From: Roseburia lenta
GTDB lineage: Bacteria > Bacillota > Clostridia > Lachnospirales > Lachnospiraceae
NCBI RefSeq assembly: GCF_014287435.1
Contig: NZ_JACOPG010000001.1
Span: 620,001-684,000 of the forward strand
Reading direction: 5' to 3'
Length of the DNA stretch: 64,000 bases
Numbering within the stretch: the stretch's first letter is position 1; each line of letters opens with the position of its first letter. The translations under genes and the position numbers were made by a program. The notes under the pieces were generated by a model. That model was not told the origin of the DNA. It saw only the letters and a program-made list of their open reading frames with translations, and did not search any database. Below, one piece after another: positions 26,852 through 36,193 of this stretch.

Positions 26852-28333
26852 TCAAAGACCGATTCCAAGCCCCACCGCAAGAAGAAGCGGTATTGCCACA
26901 CCGGGTAGCCATCCCAAGAAAAAGGATGTGCTCTGCCGTAAGATCTGATTCTCCGATAGCATAGAATAATCTGCAAATTTTTTATCTATCTTAGCACCAT
27001 AAAAGGCTGTTAGCAAACAGTAAGCAAGGCTGCATAGGAGAAAACCAAGACTTTCTAATATGCCAAAAGAAAACGCTAATCCCAGGAAAATACAAGATAC
27101 GACCGCAACCGGAATGGTGATAAAAAGGTTTCTCTTGACCAGCAGTCCCTCCATATCTTTCTCCTCCATAGGCATAGATTCCATGATCCAATGCCGCTTT
27201 CCCTCCATGGAAAATCCGCAGTAACTACTGCTTCCCATACCGAGCAGTGCCAACAGTAGACAAAGGATCACAAGGTCAACACGTCCTCTGTCACAGTCAG
27301 CATATAAAAATTGCCTGATCTCCTGCGCCCTCAACAGGCAAAACGCACTCGACATAAGCGCATACATGGGGCCGATCAGCGTACTTACCATATAAGACCG
27401 CGAATGGATCCACTGACTCCATAGTCTTTCTTCCAAAGCCCGATGCTTGGTTTTTGCCTCCTGTGTGCCATAAGAAAACGTTTTATATACTTTTGGCGCG
27501 CGCAGTGCCAGCACGATTTCCTGATAGGCGACCAGCATAAATAAAAAGAAGAATAAAAACCAGACGGAGGAGGCTACCAAAAACAGGAAGAAAAAGGCTC
27601 CGTTATTTTCCACAACACCATTTTGATACATCCTGCCAAAGGAGTAGTTGGCACAGATTGCCCGGATGATCTCAGACTGATCTTTATGCATCGACACCGC
27701 ATTGGATACATTTCCTATGGAATTTCCCACCAGAAGTCCCATGACAAAAAGCACTGCCAGCATGATCATCGAATGCAGTAAGTTGCTGTTTTTGACGGAA
27801 CAAAGGATGAGTGCCAGGAAAATACCCGCCAGAGATGCGATCCCGGTGATCGGCAGACAGGTAAAACATAGCCCCACGATCCAACGTCCCAAAAAGCCCC
27901 CATCTACAGAAACTGCCATCAGATATGCCTGTAAAAAAGGAATATTGCTCAAAAGAACCAGTATGGTACATTCTACATACAAGCGTAAAAAGATCAAAAA
28001 CACATGCCAAAAGGTACTGATGGGCAAGGATAAAAGAAATAGGGCATTATCATCACCGGCTAAGAGTTCATTGATCTTGATCATAGTAAAGATCAGCGTG
28101 AGAAGGCTTCCCAGCAGATAGCCTAAGACCGGTAAGACTCCTGCAAGCCCGCCCTTTGACAAAGTCTGTCCCAGATAATAGCAGACACCATACAGAACAA
28201 ATGCCAAAAGCAGTGGCACCAGACTTCGCAAAAAGAAAGCGATTTTTGCTTTGCCGCTTTTTGCATAACGGAATTCGCTAAAACGAAAGATCCCATCCAA
28301 CTGTAATTTCATCAAAAGTGCCAAACTACGCAT
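26852..28333 (-). CDS. ABC transporter permease (polytopic, ABC-2-like)
   Basis: The 493-aa membrane protein has about 12 hydrophobic helices and starts LLMKLQLDGIFRFSEFRYAK. It partners the ATPase gene, overlapping it by 8 bases. It resembles the large Firmicute permeases paired with BcrA/CcmA-type ATPases. The substrate is unknown; such pairs export peptides, antibiotics or lipids, or act on the envelope. It carries KRHWIMESMPMEEKDMEGLLVK (positions about 378-399), a cytosolic loop typical of this permease group. Confidence 0.82.
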   Translation of the reverse strand: MRSLALLMKLQLDGIFRFSEFRYAKSGKAKIAFFLRSLVPLLLAFVLYGVCYYLGQTLSKGGLAGVLPVLGYLLGSLLTLIFTMIKINELLAGDDNALFLLSLPISTFWHVFLIFLRLYVECTILVLLSNIPFLQAYLMAVSVDGGFLGRWIVGLCFTCLPITGIASLAGIFLALILCSVKNSNLLHSMIMLAVLFVMGLLVGNSIGNVSNAVSMHKDQSEIIRAICANYSFGRMYQNGVVENNGAFFFLFLVASSVWFLFFFLFMLVAYQEIVLALRAPKVYKTFSYGTQEAKTKHRALEERLWSQWIHSRSYMVSTLIGPMYALMSSAFCLLRAQEIRQFLYADCDRGRVDLVILCLLLALLGMGSSSYCGFSMEGKRHWIMESMPMEEKDMEGLLVKRNLFITIPVAVVSCIFLGLAFSFGILESLGFLLCSLAYCLLTAFYGAKIDKKFADYSMLSENQILRQSTSFFLGWLPGVAIPLLLAVGLGIGL

Positions 28334-29072
28334 GGCTTTCCACCTGCGCTTTCGCGAGTTCTAACTGTTCCAAAAAGACCTCCTCCAAGGAAGCCTCCCT
28401 GGTCAGTTCCTCTACACTTCCACTCACAACGATATGCCCATGATCGATCATGGCGACCTTGTCACACAACTTTTCTGCCACTTCCAACACATGGGTCGAA
28501 AAGAAGATAGCACTTCCCTGTGCACACAAGGCGCGCATCTCTTGCTTTAATACCGCAGATGCCTTGGGATCCAAGCCCACAAAAGGTTCATCTAAGACCA
28601 ATAACCTGGGCTGGTGTACAAAGGCACTGATCAGGGCTACCTTTTGCTTCATACCATGGGAATAGGAAGATATCAGATCTCCCAAGGCTTCCTTGATCTC
28701 AAAGGCATCCGCGATCTTCTCGATACGTTCTGTCCGCACCTCCGTCGGCACTTCATAAATATCTGCGATGAAGTTGATATAAGAAATCCCAGTCATATAT
28801 TCATACAGATCGGGATTATCCGGGATATATGCCATCTTTTTCTGGCATTCTTTCTTGGCTTCCCAAAGTGTTTTCCCATCAATATAGATTTCTCCATTAT
28901 GGGAGGATAAGATGCCAACAATCGACTTGATCGTTGTAGATTTGCCGGCGCCATTGTGCCCGATAAAGCCAAAGATCTCTCCTTCCTCTACCTCAAGTGA
29001 CACATGATCCACTGCCGGCTTTTGTCCATCATAAGATTTTGTAAAATCTTTTAGTTGCAATACTGTCGCCAT
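28326..29072 (-). CDS. ABC transporter ATP-binding protein
   Basis: The 248-aa ATPase has Walker A GHNGAGKST, the signature SSYSHGMKQKVAL, Walker B LLVLDEPFVGLDP and the H-loop STHV. It belongs to the CcmA/BcrA family that energises ABC-2 exporters. Its stop overlaps the start of the permease gene. The preceding gene in the same direction is the hisA-like gene, 26 bases away. Confidence 0.94.
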   Translation of the reverse strand: MATVLQLKDFTKSYDGQKPAVDHVSLEVEEGEIFGFIGHNGAGKSTTIKSIVGILSSHNGEIYIDGKTLWEAKKECQKKMAYIPDNPDLYEYMTGISYINFIADIYEVPTEVRTERIEKIADAFEIKEALGDLISSYSHGMKQKVALISAFVHQPRLLVLDEPFVGLDPKASAVLKQEMRALCAQGSAIFFSTHVLEVAEKLCDKVAMIDHGHIVVSGSVEELTREASLEEVFLEQLELAKAQVESHA

Positions 29073-29098
29073 TTGCTTCCCCTCAGCACTCCTCTTTT

Positions 29099-29878
29099 CT
29101 ATACATCCTGCACGTATTTTAAGACAGTCTCATAATTGAGATTGCCGCCAAAAAGATCCAGTGCCGAACCGATCGTGATATTGATCCTGCCGTCACCGAT
29201 CTCCTTGATGTGTGTAATGTCCTGATAATCAGAAATACCTCCCGCATAAGTGATCGGGATCTTGCCCCAGTCTCCCAAAAGGCGGACCAGATCTTCCTCG
29301 ATCCCCTGGCACTTGCCCTCGACATCCGCCGCATGGATCAAGAACTCATCACAATAGGAAGAAAGCCGATCCAGTAACTCTGTCGTGATCTTTTCCTTGG
29401 TAAAATGCTGCCAACGATCTGTCACAATGAAATAATCGTCATCTGCCCTGCGTGCAGAAAGATCTAAGACGATATGTTCCTTGCCAACCGCCTCCACCAA
29501 TCTGCCTAAATTCTGGTAATTGACCTTGCCATCAGAAAAGACATAGGACGTCACGATCACATGACTGGCTCCTTCCGCCAAAAAATATGCAGCATTGTCC
29601 GCTGTAATGCCTCCACCGATCTGCATGCCTCCCGGGTAAGTATGGAGTGCCAAGAGTGCCTGTTGTCTGGTTGCCTCATAGTAGGGACTGTCCGACTTGT
29701 TCAGCATGATCACATGCCCGCCTTTCAATCCATCCTTTGCGTAAAAGTCTGCAAAAAAATCAGCATCCCGCTTAGATACAAAATTCTCATTTGCCTGATC
29801 GCCCTCATCCTGCAAAGAAGCTCCAACGATCTGTTTCACCTTGCCATTGTGTATGTCGATACACGGTCGGTATTCCAT
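29099..29878 (-). CDS. hisA: Eukaryotic-type HisA (ProFAR isomerase, His6-like)
   Basis: The 259-aa barrel protein fits the eukaryotic-type phosphoribosylformimino-AICAR-phosphate isomerase (yeast His6 group) rather than ordinary bacterial HisA. Landmarks are YRPCIDIHNGKVKQIVG, GGHVIMLNKSD, MQIGGGITADNA, HIVLDLSARRADDDYFI and ITYAGGISDYQDI. It would catalyse the fourth step of histidine synthesis. It stands apart from other his genes here (hisC is 17 kb away) and is followed by the ABC pair. An extended -10 (TGCTATGCT) lies upstream, divergent from guaB. Confidence 0.85.
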   Translation of the reverse strand: MEYRPCIDIHNGKVKQIVGASLQDEGDQANENFVSKRDADFFADFYAKDGLKGGHVIMLNKSDSPYYEATRQQALLALHTYPGGMQIGGGITADNAAYFLAEGASHVIVTSYVFSDGKVNYQNLGRLVEAVGKEHIVLDLSARRADDDYFIVTDRWQHFTKEKITTELLDRLSSYCDEFLIHAADVEGKCQGIEEDLVRLLGDWGKIPITYAGGISDYQDITHIKEIGDGRINITIGSALDLFGGNLNYETVLKYVQDV

Positions 29879-29961
29879 AATAATATGTAGTTTCCTTTCT
29901 TAAAAAATCATTTGGATTGAGCATAGCACACTTTGTACGAAAAAGAAACCTTTTGTTCTAC

Positions 29962-29990
29962 TTGCCTATCCTCTGCTATTTTGTTAAAAT
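29962..29990 (+). promoter_or_regulatory. Promoter of guaB
   Basis: TTGCCT (29962-29967), a 17-base spacer and TAAAAT (29985-29990). The leader of about 75 bases has only a weak GGTT/AACC pairing and no purine riboswitch. Confidence 0.75.
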
Positions 29991-30005
29991 ATCATATTAA
30001 AGTAG

Positions 30006-31535
<1,530 letters not shown>

Positions 31536-31558
31536 TTTTCACTTCAAATAGTAAGAAA

Positions 31559-31596
31559 AAGAACAGCCATGTCCTATATGTGACATGACTGTTCTT
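31559..31596 (+). terminator. Rho-independent terminator of guaB
   Basis: The 15-bp stem AAGAACAGCCATGTC / GACATGACTGTTCTT has one mismatch and an 8-base loop, and is followed by an AT-rich tail. Confidence 0.85.
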
Positions 31597-31622
31597 ATAT
31601 TTTATGCAATTTTTACCTTTTC

Positions 31623-31871
31623 CTACTCGTCACGAAAATGACCTGCTATGATATCAAAGATACACCAGATACCTCCGCCTGCCGTAGATGCAAGAAATAT
31701 CTTGATAATGCAGATCAATAGGGATTTCTTTGTCAATGTTCCTGCCATAAATCCAACATAAAGGAAACGCACCGGACGGATGAACAACCAGTAACCGCCT
31801 ACATAAATGGCAAGAATTGTTCCCAGCAAGCCCAAAAGCACTGCTGTCACTTTTCGTATGTTTTTCTTCAT
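31623..31871 (-). CDS. Small membrane protein (82 aa), unknown
   Basis: Two membrane helices are predicted (about 8-32 and 48-72), with a basic N-terminus (MKKNIRK). GGGAGAG lies six bases before the ATG. It lies 31 bases after the PAP2 phosphatase gene, as the third gene of the amidase unit, so a role in envelope or lipid recycling is possible but not shown. I recognise no family. Confidence 0.65.
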   Translation of the reverse strand: MKKNIRKVTAVLLGLLGTILAIYVGGYWLFIRPVRFLYVGFMAGTLTKKSLLICIIKIFLASTAGGGIWCIFDIIAGHFRDE

Positions 31872-31902
31872 ATTTTACTCTCCCATATATGGCTTGCGTC
31901 AT

Positions 31903-32403
31903 CTAAAAGATCACATAAAAACCTAAAAATCCGATCAAAATTCCGAGAAATGCTCCCGCGATCACATCATGAATATAATGCACACCACCGATCACACGTA
32001 TCAGGGCAAGAAATACACCCGCCACAAAGATCACACCTGCTATCACCGGAAAAACAGGCATAAAACTCATGCCGATGATAAAGATTGAAAAGACATGGCG
32101 GCTCGGAAAACTCTTTCCCTTTGTATCTTTTTGAATAAGTGATCTGATCTGCATCTGCTCATAAGGACGTGGTGCGTTGTAAACACGTCGGAATATGCTG
32201 ACAACCACAAAGGCAACTCCCGGCACTAAAACAGTGTGATATAGCATCTCATATTTTTCTGAAAAAAGCAAATACAAAAGAAGCATAGGATATGCTGCCA
32301 TCGTAAGTAATGTGATCACACGGTTTAGCCCCAGCATAAGTCCAAGCATTCCCGGATGCTTTCGTAAAGCATCTGCCATCTGATTATACTGCTCTTCGCG
32401 CAT
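31903..32403 (-). CDS. PAP2-family membrane phosphatase
   Basis: The 166-aa protein has about five membrane helices and the phosphatase motifs NAPRPYEQ, FPSRHVFS and RVIGGVHYIHDVIAG, which carry the catalytic histidines. The substrate could be undecaprenyl pyrophosphate or phosphatidic acid. The PSRH form (R for G) is a common variant. I chose the ATG at 32403 (MREEQYNQ), one base after the amidase stop; a longer frame would overlap that gene. The arrangement suggests joint expression with the amidase. Confidence 0.88.
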   Translation of the reverse strand: MREEQYNQMADALRKHPGMLGLMLGLNRVITLLTMAAYPMLLLYLLFSEKYEMLYHTVLVPGVAFVVVSIFRRVYNAPRPYEQMQIRSLIQKDTKGKSFPSRHVFSIFIIGMSFMPVFPVIAGVIFVAGVFLALIRVIGGVHYIHDVIAGAFLGILIGFLGFYVIF

Positions 32404-32404
32404 C

Positions 32405-33094
32405 CTACTCCTCCTGCACTTCACCATGCGTATCAATATATTGATTGACATCTGTCAAAAACTGTTGCCAGGCATCCTCATGCTCTACATAATAAAGTGG
32501 GCATTTTTTACCCGTCACATCATAATGACGAATGACATCGTCCGTTGTCAACTGAAAACGTCCCATCAGATATGCCGTCAACTCCACAAGCGAATCGTAA
32601 GTCTGCTGATTAAACTTACCTGTTGCATCCGGGTGACAACACTCAATGGAAATCGTGTCGTTGTTTCTGTCATTGGAAGCATAACTGATCTCATTGGTTG
32701 GGATGCACTGCACGATCTCTCCGTCAAGACCCACAATAAAATGACTGCTGGCCATAGTCTCATGACTGTCTTTTAATCCTTCAAAATAATTACGGTTCTG
32801 GATCGCAGTGGAACCCGGATTGGCGGTATAGTGTATCACAATCCCCTTGACTTCATTCATCGCAAGTCCCGGTCTGGAATAATCATTGATGGATAAGAGT
32901 TCCACATCAAGTTGCGGCTGCTGACTCACTACCTTATGGGCTGTTCTGCCCGAAAATACTTCAACTACCTTGTGTCCGATTCCCAGAAGTATTGTGATGG
33001 CACCAACTGTTGCTAAAAAGAGAATCACGATCTCCAAGATCAATTTTTTCTTTTGTTTTTTTGTAAATTTATGTCTTTTCTTCTTCGTTGCCAT
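32405..33094 (-). CDS. Membrane-anchored N-acetylmuramoyl-L-alanine amidase (Amidase_2)
   Basis: The 229-aa protein has a lysine-rich start, one membrane anchor (about 18-40) and an external amidase_2/PGRP-like domain. Zinc ligands are visible in KGIVIHYTAN, VIRHYDVTGKKCP (H and C) and SIECCH. It should cleave the MurNAc-L-Ala bond of peptidoglycan. It leads a three-gene unit with the PAP2 phosphatase and an 82-aa membrane protein. The promoter -10 lies only seven bases before the ATG and no ribosome binding site fits, so the mRNA may be leaderless. Confidence 0.9.
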   Translation of the reverse strand: MATKKKRHKFTKKQKKKLILEIVILFLATVGAITILLGIGHKVVEVFSGRTAHKVVSQQPQLDVELLSINDYSRPGLAMNEVKGIVIHYTANPGSTAIQNRNYFEGLKDSHETMASSHFIVGLDGEIVQCIPTNEISYASNDRNNDTISIECCHPDATGKFNQQTYDSLVELTAYLMGRFQLTTDDVIRHYDVTGKKCPLYYVEHEDAWQQFLTDVNQYIDTHGEVQEE

Positions 33095-33100
33095 AAATCT

Positions 33101-33128
33101 ATTATAGCCTTTTTTTTCATTTTCTCAA
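33101..33128 (-). promoter_or_regulatory. Promoter of the amidase unit, possibly giving a leaderless mRNA
   Basis: On the minus strand: TTGAGA, a 16-base spacer and TATAAT. The sequence after the -10 is AGATTT and then the start codon ATG, so transcription would start at or next to the A of ATG. Confidence 0.65.
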
Positions 33129-33371
33129 TGCACAATAAAAAAAAGGTGCCAGAAATAAACCAGCACCTTCCTAAATGTACAAAGCCGGATATAAAACTCA
33201 CGCTATGTATTATAAACTGTATATATGAACCTGGGCGGATATCGGTGGCATGTACTATTCTTTTGCCAACACTTTTTCCGCACTTTCCAATGAAAGCACT
33301 GACGCCTATAAAAAAAGTACAAATCTGCGCGCAATCGCAGGACTATACACCGAAGCCTGCCAACTCGTGGA

Positions 33372-33575
33372 CTGGGCGGCATCAGTCTTTCCCTCTTTCT
33401 CGGTATGGCAATGATCACCTTGAAACTTTGGGAACTTGCCTCTTTGGCACTGCCACTCATCATCTTGCTGGCTGCACAGGTTCTACTCATGATCGTCTTT
33501 ACCTACTTTATCGAATTCAACATCATGGGGCGCGATTATGATGCCGCCGTCCTAGTTGCCGGAACCTGCGGATAA
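33372..33575 (+). pseudogene. Fragment of a sodium/glutamate symporter (GltS-like)
   Basis: About 67 codons in one frame read LGGISLSLFLGMAMITLKLW, then a hydrophobic run, and later FIEFNIMGRDYDAAVLVAGTCG (positions about 33504-33572). This is the diagnostic part of GltS glutamate:sodium symporters. It stops with TAA exactly where the conserved GLGATPTA motif should follow. No start codon, ribosome binding site or N-terminal helices precede it in frame. A different frame upstream (33232-33371; ADIGGMYYSFANTFSALSNE) is open but I could not assign it. This looks like a decayed, truncated gene. Confidence 0.7.
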
Positions 33576-33584
33576 GTAGTAAAT

Positions 33585-33629
33585 AAAAGGAACACCGCCT
33601 CTTTGATTATAAAGACCGGTGTTCCTTTT
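33585..33629. terminator. Bidirectional terminator
   Basis: The perfect 13-bp stem AAAAGGAACACCG / CGGTGTTCCTTTT has a 19-base loop and T-runs on both strands. It serves the lipoprotein gene on minus and the symporter remnant on plus. Confidence 0.85.
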
Positions 33630-33637
33630 CTTATTCC

Positions 33638-33988
33638 TTAATTGGCATTTGTATTGTTTGGTTTGGTCGTTTTATTGTTGTCTGTCATATTGTCTGTGGC
33701 ATTTTCCACACCATTGGTCACATCTTTGACACCATCGGATACACCGTCGGTCACATCCTTAACGCCGTCGCCTACACCATCGACAACATCATCAATGATG
33801 CCGCCGCCATTGTCCTCCGTCTTTGTGTCATCACTTGTGTCCTTCTTGTTGCCTCCGGTCGCGTCGTTGACATTCTGCGTTTCGTTCTTATTATTGTCGG
33901 TTGTGTTCTTGTTAGTTCCGCAACCTACAAAAGTAGCGAGTGCCAATACCGAAAGTGCCAATACCAGCAGAAGTTTTCCTTTTTTCAT
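33638..33988 (-). CDS. Small lipoprotein with DGV repeats
   Basis: The 116-aa product has a lipoprotein signal peptide ending in the lipobox FVGC (cysteine at about 23). An Asn/Thr/Asp/Lys-rich low-complexity linker follows. The C-terminal part repeats DGVGDGVKDVTDGVSDGVKDV, a short amphipathic heptad-like unit. It should be a surface-exposed lipoprotein without a known enzyme fold. The GGAGAA box precedes the start. It lies downstream of spoVAE in the same direction. No function can be given. Confidence 0.75.
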   Translation of the reverse strand: MKKGKLLLVLALSVLALATFVGCGTNKNTTDNNKNETQNVNDATGGNKKDTSDDTKTEDNGGGIIDDVVDGVGDGVKDVTDGVSDGVKDVTNGVENATDNMTDNNKTTKPNNTNAN

Positions 33989-34082
33989 CGCGATATTCTC
34001 CTTTACACAATTTACCTCGTTCCTTGCAAGGCATTTATAGTATGGCTTGGATTTTCTGTTTTTATACCTAGTCCTATGCGTT

Positions 34083-34442
34083 TTATCGTTTTCGCTTGAG
34101 TGGGAAGATCAGGGCTCCCAGATAACCAAAGATGAGTGCCGCCGAAATCCCCACAGCCCCGGCCTTGAGCCCACCTGCAAAAATTCCTAAGAATCCCTGT
34201 TCTTCCACGGCTTCTTTGACGCCTTTCCATAAGACATTGCCAAAGCCAAGCAGGGGCACTGATGCACCTGCGCCTGCAAATTCCACAAAAGGTTCATAGA
34301 TGCCGATGGCTCCTAAAAGTGCTCCTGTGCAGACCAGAAGTACCATGATACGCCCCGGCAACATTTTTGTTTTTTCCATTAAGATCTGTACCATGGCACA
34401 GATCAGACCGCCAATGACAAATGCTTTTACATAGTCCATCAT
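34083..34442 (-). CDS. spoVAE: Stage V sporulation protein AE (SpoVAE type)
   Basis: The 119-aa protein has about four membrane helices and the family phrases FVIGGLICAMVQILME, PGRIMVLLVCTGALLGAIGIYEPF and GASVPLLGFG. With SpoVAC and SpoVAD it forms the channel that moves dipicolinic acid into the spore core and out at germination. Its start overlaps the spoVAD stop by 4 bases. Confidence 0.92.
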   Translation of the reverse strand: MMDYVKAFVIGGLICAMVQILMEKTKMLPGRIMVLLVCTGALLGAIGIYEPFVEFAGAGASVPLLGFGNVLWKGVKEAVEEQGFLGIFAGGLKAGAVGISAALIFGYLGALIFPLKRKR

Positions 34443-35458
34443 GCCACCTCCTCATGTTCGATCACGACACCATGAGCAATGCCTGGTACACTGTTGCCCT
34501 CATTGAAACTGACCGGAGATAAGAGCGCTCCCGTCGGAATAAATAAGATCCGTTTCCATTTGCCGGATATGACACGGGGCAGATAATAGGATGCCAACGT
34601 GACCGCTGAGCAGCCACAGCCGGAGCCTCCCGCACAGGTGTGCTGCTCGTCTGCATCAAAAATCTCCATGCCACAGTCATAGTGATTGTCTGTGATGTCG
34701 CATCCACCGATACTGCAAAGTTCTGCCAGGATCTCGCTTCCCACACTTCCCAGATCACCCGTGATGATGGCATCATAATCTTTGGGACTCCGCTCAAAAT
34801 CTTTCATGTGGTTTAAAATGAGGGCAGATGCTGCAGGAGCCATGGCAGCCCCCATATTCTGTGCATCCCGGATGCCCAGATCCATGATCTTTCCCGTTGT
34901 GATGCCTGTGATCTTTGCCCCGGATTTAACCGTTCCCAAAATATAAGCACCGCTGCCTGTGACCGTCCATGTCGAACAAAGTGGTCTTTGGTTGGCATAT
35001 TCTATAGGGAAACGGAATTGCCGCTCTGCTCCGCCAAAGTGTGAGGAAGTGACCGCAGCAACAAGATCAGCATAGCCTGCCGCAACGCTCATGGCTGCCA
35101 AAGATAAGGCTTCTCCCACCGTCGAGCAGGCACCATACAAACCGAAAAACGGTCTTTGAAACTCCATCAAGCCAAAAGAGGATGCAATGGTCTGTCCCAA
35201 AAGATCGCCCGCAAAGAGATAGCGCAACTGCTCTCCGTCCATCCCTGCCTTACCCAGTGCCAGCGTCAGCGACTCTTTTTGCATCTCGCTTTCCGCACGT
35301 TCCCAGGAATCCGCGCCAAATCGGTCATCCGTACAGATCATGTCAAAACAATCCCCCAGTGGTCCCTCTCCTTCCAATTTTCCAACAACAGATGCCGTCT
35401 GCATGATATAAACCGGCTTCGGCAGACAGAGACTGTCCGCCCCCATTTGTATTTGCAT
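34439..35458 (-). CDS. spoVAD: Stage V sporulation protein AD
   Basis: The 339-aa SpoVAD has the thiolase-like fold that binds dipicolinic acid. Landmarks are YLFAGDLLGQ, FFGLYGACSTVGEALSLAA, AVTSSHFGGAERQFRFP, IITGDLGSVGSEIL and GGSGCGCSAVTLASYYLP. I start it at 35458 (MQIQMGADS) because GAGGAGG lies upstream; a 22-codon longer frame would run through the palindromic repeat. spoVAC, normally just upstream, is absent here; a repeat-bounded island lies there instead. Confidence 0.94.
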   Translation of the reverse strand: MQIQMGADSLCLPKPVYIMQTASVVGKLEGEGPLGDCFDMICTDDRFGADSWERAESEMQKESLTLALGKAGMDGEQLRYLFAGDLLGQTIASSFGLMEFQRPFFGLYGACSTVGEALSLAAMSVAAGYADLVAAVTSSHFGGAERQFRFPIEYANQRPLCSTWTVTGSGAYILGTVKSGAKITGITTGKIMDLGIRDAQNMGAAMAPAASALILNHMKDFERSPKDYDAIITGDLGSVGSEILAELCSIGGCDITDNHYDCGMEIFDADEQHTCAGGSGCGCSAVTLASYYLPRVISGKWKRILFIPTGALLSPVSFNEGNSVPGIAHGVVIEHEEVA

Positions 35459-35475
35459 ACTATCCTCCTCGCCAC

Positions 35476-35511
35476 AGGGACGTTCCTTTTGCCACAAGGA
35501 GTGTCCCCTTT
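35476..35511 (+). repeat. REP-like palindrome, left copy
   Basis: This 36-bp imperfect palindrome starts AGGGACGTTCCTT, has the loop TTGCCAC and ends AAGGAGTGTCCC. Its near-identical partner lies inverted at 36158-36193, with about 3 differences in 36. It sits just upstream of the spoVAD ribosome binding site. Such palindromes are typical of REP/RAYT-mobilised elements; no RAYT transposase is in the window. Confidence 0.75.
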
Positions 35512-35651
35512 GGCTCGTTCCCATGTTTTCATTATTTTTCTATAGGATAGCGTGTGTAAATATGAGGGGAAATATGCATTTGAACATGTGAATAAAAAAT
35601 GTTACTCTTATGATTGTAAAAATCACATAGGATGACTCTAGCGAGGGAATA

Positions 35652-36119
35652 ATGAAAAAGATTTTATATACGATATTGCAACTGACTTGGGGCTTTCCAC
35701 AAACCTTGGCGGGCTTTATTATTTTTCTAAAAAACCGTGACTGCCTGCATAAAAATTTCCATGGAGCAATCTGTACTACATGGAAGTTAAAAGCGAGTCT
35801 ATCACTTGGCTTATTCATCTTTGTTTCTGATGATCCATTTTTCTATTATGAACATGAAAAGGGAAATTATAGCGAGGAAGATTTTTCTCAAATGTTTGCG
35901 GTGCATGAATACGGGCACACGATCCAGTCGCTCATCTGGGGACCGCTGTATCTGCTAACTGTCGGCGCGCCATCTATGATCTGGGCGAAAATCCCATACT
36001 TTGAGAAGAAGCGCGCAGTTCAACATAAATCTTACTTTGATACTTATCCTGAAAATCAGGCAAACAGGTTGGGTGAAAAGGTGACCAGATTGAAGTCACC
36101 TGGAAAGATTACGGCGTGA
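35652..36119 (+). CDS. Membrane protein with HExxH motif, inside the repeat-bounded island
   Basis: The 155-aa product has hydrophobic helices at about 5-27 and 49-63, then the putative zinc motif VHEYGHTIQSLIWGPLYLLT (HEYGH). A third helix and the conserved-looking stretch YFDTYPENQANRLGEKV follow. Similar small HEYGHTxQ membrane proteins exist in gut Firmicutes and Bacteroidetes without known function. A zinc-dependent intramembrane or surface protease role is inference. GAGGGA lies eight bases before the ATG. It is on the opposite strand to both neighbours. Confidence 0.6.
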   Translation: MKKILYTILQLTWGFPQTLAGFIIFLKNRDCLHKNFHGAICTTWKLKASLSLGLFIFVSDDPFFYYEHEKGNYSEEDFSQMFAVHEYGHTIQSLIWGPLYLLTVGAPSMIWAKIPYFEKKRAVQHKSYFDTYPENQANRLGEKVTRLKSPGKITA

Positions 36120-36157
36120 GTTGGGGGGTGTCATATTATCTAGACTGCAATAGATGC

Positions 36158-36193
36158 AAAAGGGACGCTCCTTGTGGCAAAAGGAACGTCCCT
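36158..36193 (-). repeat. REP-like palindrome, right copy (also terminator-like)
   Basis: The minus-strand sequence AGGGACGTTCCTTTTGCCAC continues AAGGAGCGTCCCTTTT, forming a 12-13-bp stem with a T tail. It therefore probably also terminates the trpXYZ transcript. It touches the stop codon of the 102-aa gene. It is the inverted partner of 35476-35511. Confidence 0.75.

Noticed and set aside
33053..33541. Plus-strand ORF of 162 codons across the symporter remnant
   Set aside because: It is in a different frame from the GltS-like peptide, shows no family resemblance, and has no start signal.
35540..35818. Minus-strand ORF of 92 codons in the repeat-bounded island
   Set aside because: It opposes the HExxH gene, which has a good ribosome binding site and plausible helices.
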